DNA from: Nostoc commune NIES-4072
GTDB taxonomy: Bacteria; Cyanobacteriota; Cyanobacteriia; Cyanobacteriales; Nostocaceae
Reading direction: 5' to 3'
DNA length: 64,000 nucleotides
Assembly (NCBI RefSeq): GCF_003113895.1
Contig: NZ_BDUD01000001.1
Span: 6,065,244-6,129,243 of the forward strand
Shown here: positions 1 to 7,901 of the stretch, one piece after another
Position numbering within the stretch: position 1 is the first letter of the stretch
Layout: the number at the start of each line of letters is the position of its first letter
Made by a program: the position numbers and the translations under genes
Notes under the pieces: generated by a model
The model's database searches: none
The model's input: only the letters and a program-made list of their open reading frames with translations
Told to the model about the DNA's origin: nothing

Positions 1-281
1 TAAACCTGTTCAGGATCGAGGGGAGCAAAATCATACAGTTCCGCCAACCATAATTCTAAAGGGAAAGCTGACATGATCCCCCGTTGCCACATCTCTGATG
101 AGTGGGTGTGAGCGTTGAAAAAGCCAGGTAGCAATAGCTTATTTTTGCCATCTATAGGTGTGCCGATTACCTGTAGATTAGAAGCAATGGCTGCGATCGC
201 ACCATCTATAATCTGCACATCTACCGTTGCATAATCATCATCGGCGGCAATCAAAACATTCAAGATGGTGAAATTTAGCAT
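1..281 (-). CDS. Amidohydrolase (cytosine deaminase/chlorohydrolase type), N-terminal part
   Basis: The gene runs off the left edge of the window; about 93 N-terminal residues are visible, reading leftwards from the ATG at 281. The start is a beta-sandwich-like segment (MLNFTILNVLIAADDD), followed near residue 67 by the metal-binding strand LLLPGFFNAHTHSSEMW, whose HxH pair binds the metal in the amidohydrolase superfamily. The following RG is typical of the guanine-deaminase/chlorohydrolase branch. Substrate cannot be told from this part. It is divergently transcribed from the isochorismatase-like gene at 363 across an 81-bp gap, so the two may share a promoter region and a catabolic pathway for an amide or N-heterocycle; that link is inference. 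Confidence 0.85.
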   Translation of the reverse strand, partial: MLNFTILNVLIAADDDYATVDVQIIDGAIAAIASNLQVIGTPIDGKNKLLLPGFFNAHTHSSEMWQRGIMSAFPLELWLAELYDFAPLDPEQV

Positions 282-362
282 ATTTAACCTTGATTAAGTA
301 ATTGTATTCTCAAGTGAATTTCAAGTTACAAAATAGAAAATGGCGTTCGGTATTGCAATTTT

Positions 363-1142
363 ATGAATTTACCATTACGGACATTGGGAGTGCCACCAAA
401 TGCGTGGACAGTGAATGATGCGATCGCAGATATCACTCGTCCTCAAAAGGCCCCACAACCCGTTATTTTATCAACAGAAACTAAAACCCTGCGCCTAGAC
501 TTGGCAAAAGCAGCTATCCTCGTCATCGATATGCAAAACGACTTCTGTCACCCTGATGGCTGGTTAGCGCATATCGGCGTGGACGTAACTCCAGCGCGTC
601 AGCCTATTGAACCTTTGAACAACTTGCTTCCAGAACTGCGTGAAGCTGGTGTTCCAGTCATTTGGATAAATTGGGGAAATCGTCCCGATTTGCTCAATAT
701 TAGTGCTAGTTCGCGCCATGTCTATAACCCCACAGGGGAGGGTGTAGGATTGGGCGATCCACTGCCAAGCAATGGTGCTAGAGTACTCATGGCAGGTAGT
801 TGGGCCGCAGCAGTAGTAGACGAACTAGAAAAAATTCCCGAAGATATTTGTGTGGACAAATACCGCATGAGTGGATTTTGGGATACGCCATTAGATAGTA
901 TCTTGCGGAATCTGGGAAAGACAACATTATTTTTTGCTGGTGTTAATGCCGATCAATGTGTTCTAGTTACGTTATGTGATGCCAGCTTCTTAGGATATGA
1001 CTGTGTGTTAGTTAAAGATTGTAGCGCTACCACTTCTCCTGAATATTGTTGGTTGGCGACATTGTACAATGTTAAACAATGCTTCGGTTTTGTGACTGAC
1101 TCCCAAGAGATTTTAACAGCGCTGCAAACAGGTGAGGAGTGA
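363..1142 (+). CDS. Isochorismatase-family cysteine hydrolase
   Basis: A 259-residue alpha/beta hydrolase of the isochorismatase (cysteine hydrolase) superfamily, which cleaves amide or vinyl-ether bonds. The expected catalytic triad is present: Asp56 in VIDMQNDF, Lys166 in VDKYRMSGF, and Cys199 in NADQCV. The roughly 40-residue N-terminal extension before the core resembles ureidoacrylate-hydrolase (RutB)- or biuret-hydrolase-type enzymes rather than short nicotinamidases. The neighbours are a divergent amidohydrolase and, 238 bp downstream, a cupin, so a small amide-degradation pathway is plausible. The precise substrate is unknown. Confidence 0.85.
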   Translation: MNLPLRTLGVPPNAWTVNDAIADITRPQKAPQPVILSTETKTLRLDLAKAAILVIDMQNDFCHPDGWLAHIGVDVTPARQPIEPLNNLLPELREAGVPVIWINWGNRPDLLNISASSRHVYNPTGEGVGLGDPLPSNGARVLMAGSWAAAVVDELEKIPEDICVDKYRMSGFWDTPLDSILRNLGKTTLFFAGVNADQCVLVTLCDASFLGYDCVLVKDCSATTSPEYCWLATLYNVKQCFGFVTDSQEILTALQTGEE

Positions 1143-1380
1143 ATCAATTTTAGATTTTAGATTTTAGATTGATTTCATGCATAAATTCTCTTTCTTCCCT
1201 ACGGGACGCTGCGCGAACGATCAATATTTTAGATTTGTTCTCGTGTTTAAATTTGCTTGCTCTAGGACATTTTTGAATTTTGAATTGAATAATTCAAATT
1301 CCAAAATCCAAAATTATGTGATTCAAAACTCGATTTTAGGAATTTTCATACCCATCGATAACTTCTGAGGGGATAAATAA
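1143..1380. other. Intergenic spacer with AT-rich and Nostoc-type repeats
   Basis: The 238-bp gap holds repeated ATTTTAGATT motifs (1148-1170), a copy of the dispersed TACGGGACGCTGCGCGAACG motif (1200-1219) and AATTCAAAAT-type palindromic text. The short open frame at 1177-1368 has no recognisable domain and is built from this repeat text, so I do not call it a gene. An AGGGG stretch shortly before 1381 can serve as ribosome binding site for the cupin. Confidence 0.6.
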
Positions 1381-1836
1381 ATGTACGCTACTCGTTGTGT
1401 AATTCCGGTTATCAAATCTAGCAAAGATTACCAAGTATATCGCATCAGTCCCGATGCCTCTAATCGATTAGCAATTATCTTCGATTCGACAAGTGCTAAT
1501 ACTTCGTTGACTTGCTGTATAGAAATTTTTGATGTTGGTGGACAAACACCCCCAAATCGCCATCAGTGGGCGGTGGAAATGTTTTTCGTCCTCAAAGGCG
1601 AAGGGATCGCCATCTGTGACGGTAAGAGTGCCACAATCAAAGCTGGAGATAGTTTATTAGTGCCTCCCACTGGTACTCATTTGATTAAAAATACTGGTTC
1701 TAGTCGCTTGTACACATTGACTGTTATGATTCCCAATGAAGACTTTTCGGAATTGATTCGCAGTGGGATTCCGGCGGAGTTAGATGCAGAAGATATGGCA
1801 GTATTGGGAAGATTCGATGCTTTGATGCCCTGTTAA
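1381..1836 (+). CDS. Single-domain cupin protein
   Basis: A 151-residue protein with one cupin_2 beta-barrel. The first cupin motif is visible around residues 54-80 (GGQTPPNRHQWAVEMFFVLKGEG), with His61 and Glu66 as likely metal ligands, and the second around residues 89-105 (GDSLLVPPTGTHLIKNTG), with His100. Such proteins range from dioxygenases and isomerases to regulators, so the reaction cannot be fixed. Its position downstream of the isochorismatase-like hydrolase suggests the same pathway. It ends just before a large inverted repeat. Confidence 0.8.
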   Translation: MYATRCVIPVIKSSKDYQVYRISPDASNRLAIIFDSTSANTSLTCCIEIFDVGGQTPPNRHQWAVEMFFVLKGEGIAICDGKSATIKAGDSLLVPPTGTHLIKNTGSSRLYTLTVMIPNEDFSELIRSGIPAELDAEDMAVLGRFDALMPC

Positions 1837-1840
1837 AATA

Positions 1841-1912
1841 ATTCGTAATTTATTGGGGATTCCTCGTTTCCATGTGAAACACGGGAACGAGGAAATATTA
1901 TGAATTACGAAT
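1841..1912. terminator. Inverted repeat, likely bidirectional terminator between convergent genes
   Basis: ATTCGTAATT at 1841 pairs with AATTACGAAT at 1903, and inside them TTCCTCGTT pairs with GGAACGAGGAA around a short loop. The palindrome lies between the cupin stop and the stop of the convergent radical SAM gene. It may also be a dispersed cyanobacterial repeat, since the ATTCGTAATT arms recur at about 22680-22735. Confidence 0.55.
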
Positions 1913-1940
1913 AATTTATCGTTAAAAAACTTTTAGCTTA

Positions 1941-3596
1941 TTAACTACGAACTTTAGTCAGGATTTTTTGAGAATAAAACGAAGCTGATTCTTCGTTTTT
2001 GGCACAATCTTGAGCAAACTTAATCAAATGATGTCCGACAAGTCCAACGTGAATCAAGTTTTCAATATTACCTGCTTTTAATGCTGGCTTTGCCATTTTC
2101 CAAAAAGTTTGACGATAGTTACTAAATATGCCTACTCGCAGCAAAATATTGACTAAATAAGTTAAACCTTTGCGAATATTAGCCCCAGAGGTACGAGCTG
2201 GACTGTTAGGTACTTCGATGCGGTTTGGATAGGTGTGTTCTATGTTGTAGGCAAACCGTTGATATAAAAATTCTGGCTCATAAGCAGTTGTAATGCAGCG
2301 CCGCCACATCTCAACAACTTGCTCGTAGGGCATCAAAAACTCAACATTTGATTCGCGGCTTTCATCAAACACAAGCCGTCCTTCTGCTTCTAACCTCCGC
2401 CATAAAGGAGTTCTTGGCAATGCATGAAGTAGGTTAATTGTCAACATAGGAATTTGGGATGCCCGAATAAATTCGAGAATTCGGTCTGCTGTTTCTGGTG
2501 TATCTGTATCTAACCCGATGATGATTCCTGATACTACTTCCATACCATAGCTATTTAAAACCTGAATTGCTTTTAAGATTGGCATACTCAGATTTTGGTC
2601 TTTAGAAATGGCGTGGAGAGCATCTGGTTCTGGTGTTTCAATACCGCAAAAGATTGTGCAAAAATAGGCTTCGCGCATCATTTCCAGCAGTTTTGGACTT
2701 TGAGCTAAATTGAGCGTTGCTTCACAGGCAAACTGGATGGGGTAGCCATTGCGTTTTTGCCAGTCAATCAGATGAGGAAGCAACTTCATAGCGGCGCGGC
2801 GATCGCCAACAAAGTTATCATCAACAAAATACACTGCCCCCAGATTGCCAGATTGTCGCATTGCATCTAACTCTGCGACCACTTGCTCTGGTGTTTTCAT
2901 GCGGGGACTGTTGCCGTAGAGTTCTGGAATATCACAAAACTCGCAGCGATAAGGGCAACCACTAGAAAACTGCACATTTGCCAGGAAATAATCATTAATA
3001 TTCAGCAAATGATAAGCTGGTGTGGGAAACTCTGTTAAAGGTAAACGTTCCTTGGTTTCAAAGCGAATTTGCGCTTGAGGACGTTCCAAGTTTTGGTCTA
3101 GATACTCGATTATGCGATCGCTTGCATCTCCCAATTCACCCAAATGTAAAATATCAAACTCAGGATAATATTCTGGACACCCAGATACCGAGGGGCCACC
3201 AACAACTGTAATTTTGCCCGCTCGATGGGCAAGTTCATTAATTTGATTAATCTGTGGTTTTTGGATATGCATTCCACTCACAATCACCACATCACACCAT
3301 TGGTAATCAGCTCTCGTTGCTGATTTGACATTCTCATCAATAAACCGCACTTCCCATTCTTTAGGTAAGTAAGCAGCTACAATTAAAATACCTTGGGGTG
3401 GCATAAAAGCCCGGACATTACCCATGAGTGGGTAGGCGTGATGAAAAGTACCAAAAGAGCGGCTGTACTTGGGAAAGATGCAAAGGATACGTCGATGTTG
3501 CGAGGGAACGTAGCTGGTTCTCTTAGTGGTAGAAGCGGTTTTTGAATCGGCCGCTATATGGGTTGGGTTTTCTAAAGACTTTAGATTTACAGTCAT
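1941..3596 (-). CDS. hpnP: B12-binding radical SAM protein, HpnP-like (hopanoid C-2 methylase candidate)
   Basis: A 551-residue protein with an N-terminal cobalamin-binding Rossmann domain (about residues 35-170; GMHIQ, VVGGPSVSGCPEYYP, GELGDASD), then a radical SAM TIM barrel with the 4Fe-4S motif C214-x3-C218-x2-C221 (SSGCPYRCEFC), and a C-terminal DUF4070-type region. The motif text FGTFHHAYPL, AFMPPQG, FVDDNF and CEATLN matches what I remember of HpnP, which methylates hopanoids at C-2 using methylcobalamin and SAM. Cyanobacteria carry several paralogues of this class, so the substrate is an inference. The gene is monocistronic and convergent with the cupin. Confidence 0.7.
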   Translation of the reverse strand: MTVNLKSLENPTHIAADSKTASTTKRTSYVPSQHRRILCIFPKYSRSFGTFHHAYPLMGNVRAFMPPQGILIVAAYLPKEWEVRFIDENVKSATRADYQWCDVVIVSGMHIQKPQINQINELAHRAGKITVVGGPSVSGCPEYYPEFDILHLGELGDASDRIIEYLDQNLERPQAQIRFETKERLPLTEFPTPAYHLLNINDYFLANVQFSSGCPYRCEFCDIPELYGNSPRMKTPEQVVAELDAMRQSGNLGAVYFVDDNFVGDRRAAMKLLPHLIDWQKRNGYPIQFACEATLNLAQSPKLLEMMREAYFCTIFCGIETPEPDALHAISKDQNLSMPILKAIQVLNSYGMEVVSGIIIGLDTDTPETADRILEFIRASQIPMLTINLLHALPRTPLWRRLEAEGRLVFDESRESNVEFLMPYEQVVEMWRRCITTAYEPEFLYQRFAYNIEHTYPNRIEVPNSPARTSGANIRKGLTYLVNILLRVGIFSNYRQTFWKMAKPALKAGNIENLIHVGLVGHHLIKFAQDCAKNEESASFYSQKILTKVRS

Positions 3597-4034
3597 CGCA
3601 AATTTTACCCCGAAAAACTGAGCAGCTAATTTGACAGTTTATCAAACAGAATTCAGGAGTCAGTCGCCAGAATTCAGAATTGAATTCTGAATCGATTTAG
3701 TGGATGAATAAACGGGTTTAAAACCCCAGACGCTCCTGCGTCGCTAACGCTGCGCTATCGTCTGCACGGTGTCTACAATTGGTTGGGGTCTGAATCCCCA
3801 ACGAACATTGATTCTGACTCCTGGATTCTGACTTCTGACTCCTTCTTCAATGACACAATCACTTGTAATTCCAACTAGCTTACCGTGATATTTCAGAAGT
3901 TTTTAACTGTAAGATAGAATACTTACCCTGTTCTTTTTTAGGAATTTTACCGATAAAGTTGGTTAAAAGTTGGTATTACTGGTACGATTTTACCTAGCAT
4001 CAATTTTGGAAACAACCTATATTGCACCTTTTCT
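3597..4034. other. Intergenic region with dispersed repeats
   Basis: No credible gene is visible. It contains GAATTCTGAAT palindromes near 3650-3700, a copy of the repeat AGACGCTCCTGCGTCGC (about 3728-3745), and a GGGGTCTGAATCCCC hairpin (3785-3799). The modA promoter should lie in the last 100 bp; no clear motif was recognised. Confidence 0.5.
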
Positions 4035-4826
4035 ATGAAAAGAAGACAAATTCTTGGCTTTCTCGGTATAGCAGTTGCAGGCTTGCTCCTGGCAATTGGT
4101 TTACCATTGGTTACTCCTTCTTCTGTAGTAGCACAATCAAGCACCAACATAACCGTGTCCGCAGCTTCTAGCTTAAAAGATGCGCTGGAAGAAATTAAGC
4201 CTTTGTACCAACAAAGTAAATCAAATATCAACATTAGTTATAACTTTGGGGCTTCTGGTGCTTTGCAGCAACAGATTGAGCAAGGTGCGCCTGCGGATAT
4301 CTTTATTTCTGCTGGTCAAAAGCAGGTGGATGCCTTAGAACAAAAAGGATTGTTGCTACCAGGTAGCCGTACTAACCTGGCAAATAACAGTCTAGTCTTG
4401 ATTGTGGCTCAGGATGTTGTTGGTATCAGTAGTTTCTCCAATTTAATAAGTAGCAGAATTAATAAAATTGCGATCGGTGAACCCAGAAGTGTACCCGCAG
4501 GGCAATATGGAGAGGAAGTTTTAAAGAATTTGAAACTTTATGATCAGCTTAAATCAAAATTTGTCTTTGGTAACAATGTGCGTCAAGTCTTGGCAGCAGT
4601 AGAAAGTGGTAATGCCCAAGCAGGCATAGTTTATGCCACTGATGCCAAAACTTCCAACAAGGTAAAAGTCGTAGTCACTGCTGATGAAAAACTTCACTCA
4701 CCGATTGTCTATCCAGTAGTAGTAATTAAAAGCAGTAAAAATATTTCTGCTGCCAAACAATTTGTCCAGTTTTTATCTGGCAGTCAAGCTAAGACTGTAT
4801 TGAGAAAATATGGGTTTATTGTCTGA
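4035..4826 (+). CDS. modA: Periplasmic molybdate-binding protein ModA
   Basis: A 263-residue substrate-binding protein of the molybdate ABC transporter. It has a signal peptide (KRR, then a hydrophobic stretch 8-28, cleavage probably near VVAQ-SS), followed by the family text ITVSAASSLKDALEEI, FGASGALQQQIEQGAPADIFISAG and YATDAKTS. Its job is to deliver molybdate (or tungstate) to ModBC for Mo-cofactor enzymes such as nitrate reductase. No modB or modC follows: downstream sequence is a mobile-element junction, beyond which a MocA-like Mo-cofactor gene remnant occurs. The transporter partners may be elsewhere or have been displaced. Confidence 0.92.
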   Translation: MKRRQILGFLGIAVAGLLLAIGLPLVTPSSVVAQSSTNITVSAASSLKDALEEIKPLYQQSKSNINISYNFGASGALQQQIEQGAPADIFISAGQKQVDALEQKGLLLPGSRTNLANNSLVLIVAQDVVGISSFSNLISSRINKIAIGEPRSVPAGQYGEEVLKNLKLYDQLKSKFVFGNNVRQVLAAVESGNAQAGIVYATDAKTSNKVKVVVTADEKLHSPIVYPVVVIKSSKNISAAKQFVQFLSGSQAKTVLRKYGFIV

Positions 4827-5229
4827 GTGTCTAATTAGTAGTTGTTTGCAAGTAAGCTGAAAAAACATCTATCACTAGCCATTCCTTCGTGATAGAAAAA
4901 AGTTTTGCCAGCGTCCACAAAGGCATTTCAGTAATGCTAAACAAATAATTATTGTGGAATGTCAGCTTATTGAAGCTCCCTGTCTCTAAAGAGGCGGGGA
5001 ATTTTAATAGCTGGCTTTCGTGGGTATAAGCATCTACAGTTAGCGGGAAATTAGACAAAAATTAAGAACATGATGACAACTATAAATGAGACTTATGGCA
5101 TAAATCTTCTGATAGAGAGACGATAACAAAATGAAATTGTATTCTGTTAACAATGTCATTTATATAAAGAATTGAAATCAAAAGAATTACTCAATATTAT
5201 TACCAACAAAAAGAGAGTGGAGTAAACAG
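4827..5229. other. Intergenic region upstream of the mobile-element junction
   Basis: No supported gene. The text GAAGCTCCCTGTCTCTAAAGAGGCGGGG near 4973-5000 resembles 3' ends of TnpB-type elements common in cyanobacteria and may be a remnant. The 75-codon open frame on the minus strand here has no domain and runs through this repeat text. Confidence 0.4.
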
Positions 5230-5298
5230 ATGAGGTTTGCCCTAAGACGCCGCAAATTAGGTCAATTGATGATTCTCAGCACAGTAGGAGCAACGATC
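5230..5298 (+). pseudogene. Start of a secreted or membrane protein gene, cut by IS66
   Basis: An ATG at 5230 preceded by AGAGAGTGGAGT encodes MRFALRRRKLGQLMILSTVG and a few more residues, a typical positively charged plus hydrophobic signal-peptide start. Coding sense stops at about 5298, where GTAAGGATTC begins the terminus of an IS66-type remnant. The rest of the gene is not recognisable in the window. The original function is unknown; a periplasmic binding protein or lipoprotein would fit next to modA, but that is inference. Confidence 0.4.
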
Positions 5299-5565
5299 GT
5301 AAGGATTCAGGTCTAAGCTAGAGGGATTAAAGATGGGGTCTGCACAGCAGAGTTAACCATCGCTTTAATAGCTTGCTCAAAAAAGTCAATTACAGAACGT
5401 CCTTGACGACGACAAGTTTGAATAACCGTCAATAAATTGGCAGTATCTTGAAACCGCTCCAGAGAACGGGAACCACCACTAACTTTTCGTTTTGTGACTG
5501 CTAAACGTAACGTTCGTTCAGCTAAATTATTATCAGGGGGTATGTGCGGATGGTCTAAAAAATAC
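5299..5565 (-). pseudogene. IS66-family transposase, C-terminal remnant
   Basis: Translation leftwards from 5565 to the stop at 5313 gives a continuous segment with WYFLDHPHIPPDNNLAERTL, AVTKRKVSGGSRS and LLTVIQTCRRQGRSVIDFF, the C-terminal DDE end of IS66 transposases (the Glu of NNLAER is the catalytic acid). The element end starts GTAAGG at 5299, fitting the GTAA ends of IS66 elements. The N-terminal portion is missing because the remnant is cut at 5566 by the terminus of another insertion sequence. Confidence 0.8.
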
Positions 5566-5797
5566 CAGCAATTCTCATTTTGAAATAAATAGAGTATTAA
5601 CCCCCATCTAGAAATTCAAAATATAGTACAAAATAACTATTTTTCTGGGAAAGGCGATGCTTGTGGCGAGGGAAGCGATCGCTAAAAAAACAATTTGACC
5701 AATTATTCCTTGATGGTACAAGCCCCTAAATTTATTTATGGATAGATAAATTTTAAACTTTGCTTGGTTCAAGCCCCCGGATTTATCCGTGGGCTTT

Positions 5798-5830
5798 AAT
5801 TGCGAATTGCGAATTGCGAATTGCGAATTG
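5798..5830. repeat. Heptamer tandem repeat (AATTGCG) inside the IS left arm
   Basis: About four and a half copies of the 7-bp unit AATTGCG. The same unit forms a longer array at 22820-22874. Such short tandemly repeated heptamers are characteristic of heterocystous cyanobacteria. Confidence 0.85.
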
Positions 5831-6019
5831 TGCTGACCAATTGATTAAGTATAAATACTCAGTTCATTTGCGGGAATTGGCTGACAACGAAAAGGAAATC
5901 CAGAAAAAAGTTCTGTTTTGAGAAAAGAGAACTCAAGCGAAATAAAAATTTATAACTGTTGTCATCTCAGGTAAAATTGGTAAGTTAAAAATCCACATCT
6001 CGCGTCAAATTAATCCAAG

Positions 6020-7355
6020 ATGGCTCAAAAAACGGCGACCCTAGAAATTCATGAATTAATGCAATTTTTACGGTCATCATTACATGACTTACCCTCTGGA
6101 AAGGAAACCCGGAAATAATACTAAATATCAGGTAGAAGATGCAGTGATGGCTGCGTTTTCAGTCTTTTTTACTCAGTCACCATCTTTTTTAGAGCATCAA
6201 CGTTTAATGAATAGCAATAAGGGGAAAGATAATGCTGAAAGTTTATTTTCAATTGAGGCAATTCCTAGCGATAACCAAATAAGAAATTTATTAGATCCGG
6301 TTCCAGCGACTACTATTTTTTTGACCTTTCAAAAAGTATATCAATGGTTAGAGTCAAAGGGAGTTTTAAAAAAGTTTCTCTACTTAGATGGAGAAATTTT
6401 AGTAGCTTTAGATGGCACAGAATATTTTGCATCTAAGAAAATTAATTGCCCTCATTGTAATTGTCGTAATCATCGAAACGGAACTACAACTTATTTTCAT
6501 GGCTGTGTCACACCTGTTATAGTTTCTCCTAATCAAAAACAAGTAATTAATTTAGAGCCAGAATTTATTAAAAAGCAAGATGGACATCAAAAAGAAGATT
6601 GTGAAAATGCAGCTGTTAAAAGATGGTTAAATAATAATCATCAAAATAAGTATGGTTATCCTGTAACCCTTTTAGGGGATGACTTGTATTCTCGCCAACC
6701 TATTTGTCAATTAGCACTAAAACAAGGTTATAATTTTATTTTTGTTTGCCTAGAAACGTCACATAAAACGTTATATGAATGGCTAGAATTTTTAGAAAGA
6801 AGTGGAGACGTTACAACTCTTGAAAAGAAACAATGGGATGGGCGAAAAAATCTAATTTATCGTTATCGTTATGCTTCTAGAGTTCCCTTAAGAGATGGAG
6901 ATTCAAGTCTCGAAGCTAATTGGTGTGAAGTGACTGTTATTAATGAGAAAACCCAGAAAATCATCTACAAAAATAATTGGATAACTAATCATAAAATCAC
7001 TGGCGACAATGTTGAAGAAATTGTCAAAGCTGGACGCAGTAGATGGAAAGTTGAGAATGAAGGTAATAACGTTCTAAAAAATCACGGTTACAATTTAGAG
7101 CATAACTTTGGTCATGGTCAAAATCATCTGTGCGAATTCTTATTGTCTTTAAATTTACTAGCTTTTTTATTCCATACTGTTTTAGATTTAGTTAATTATA
7201 CTTATCAAAAAGTTCGTGAGTTATTAGCAACTCGGACTAGTTTTTTTAATGATATTCGTACCTTATTAAAATTTATTTGGTTTAAAAGTTGGTCGGAGTT
7301 TTTCTTATTTATTCTTACCGAATATATCCCGCTCACAAAAGGAAATTCTAGTTAA
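6020..7355 (+). pseudogene. DDE transposase, apparently frameshifted near the N-terminus
   Basis: The main open frame (6084-7355, 423 residues) has a plausible DDE layout: LALDGTEYF with the first Asp, a GDDLYSRQP segment with the second, and WKVENEGNNVLKNHGYNLEH with the Glu. A CPHC zinc-binding pair lies between the first two. The natural N-terminus appears to be in another frame: ATG at 6020 encodes MAQKTATLEIHELMQFLRSS and LHDLPSGK, then stops at 6116, and the main frame takes over with KPGNNTKYQ. One base (an extra G near 6103) separates the frames. Either the transposase is inactivated or it uses frameshifting. The ATG at 6084 has no obvious ribosome binding site. Confidence 0.75.
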
Positions 7356-7590
7356 AAATGTCAAAATTTGAGAGGAGGTAAAGATTATTAATTGAGAGAA
7401 TTTACAAAATAGGTTGGAATTTCAGCTATATTTATAAGTTGAAATCTATTTTTCATGGGCAGAATTTTAAAATTGTTTCTCTTCAACTAATTATCATGAT
7501 TATCTTTCAAATAAATCATAATTAGACAGAATTTCTCTATGTAAACAAGAGGACTTTATCTTCTTTTATTTTCAAAATGAGAATTGCTGT

Positions 7591-7653
7591 ATCGATATTG
7601 ATACACCAAAGGATTACGAACAATTGATATCAATTACCAAAGCGCAGAATTAA
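7591..7653 (+). pseudogene. C-terminal end of a MocA/MobA-like nucleotidyltransferase
   Basis: Immediately outside the right terminal repeat of the insertion sequence, 20 codons read IDIDTPKDYEQL and end with TAA at 7651. The DIDTPxDY box is the usual C-terminal motif of MobA-like NTP transferases such as molybdenum cofactor cytidylyltransferase MocA. The rest of the gene is absent. With modA upstream, a lost Mo-cofactor gene is an attractive but unproven reading. Confidence 0.45.
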
Positions 7654-7837
7654 CTTATTCTACTGCTATGATATCCCCGGCTTATCGCCAGTGTAAAAAT
7701 TCAGAAGCAAAGCCAAAGGCGAGAAGCAAGCTACGCAATGAGCAACTCTTGGAGACACTAACGCAATTAAAATTTTAGAGATACTTGCCTTTCAAGGTTT
7801 ACAACTGTTTCATAATTTTAGTGAATTGGTATCAGAA
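7654..7837. other. Non-coding remainder between IS junction and peroxiredoxin terminator
   Basis: No gene is seen. The text AAGCCAAAGGCGAGAAGCAAGCTACGC (7710-7736) belongs to the dispersed cyanobacterial repeat class. Confidence 0.4.
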
Positions 7838-7867
7838 CAAGAAAGTGGGGGATTCAAACCCCCCACT
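7838..7867 (-). terminator. Rho-independent terminator of the peroxiredoxin gene
   Basis: AGTGGGGG (7844-7851) pairs with CCCCCACT (7860-7867) around a 7-8 base loop. Read on the minus strand the stem is followed by TTTCTTGTT. It lies 35 bp past the stop of the peroxiredoxin gene. Confidence 0.75.
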
Positions 7868-7901
7868 GTCTTACTCAGGAACTTCGTACTGTACTTGAGT
7901 C

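Larger units (their letters stand above)
5566..7589. mobile_element. 2024-bp insertion sequence with perfect 20-bp terminal inverted repeats
   Basis: The 20 bases at 5566-5585 (starting CAGCAATTCTCATTTTG) are the exact reverse complement of 7570-7589 (ending GAGAATTGCTG). Between them lies one DDE transposase gene (about 6020-7355). The left non-coding arm is unusually long, about 450 bp, and contains a HIP1 site, a GCCCCCGGATTTATCCGTGGGC hairpin (5773-5795) and four GCGAATT heptamers. No target duplication is seen: the left flank is IS66 sequence, the right flank is a MocA-like gene end. The family is probably IS4-like or unclassified. Confidence 0.8.

Noticed and set aside
1177..1368. 63-codon frame between the hydrolase and cupin genes
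   Set aside because: Consists of dispersed repeat text and AATTCAAAAT motifs; no domain.
4831..5058. 75-codon minus-strand frame after modA
   Set aside because: No domain, and it runs through repeat-like sequence.
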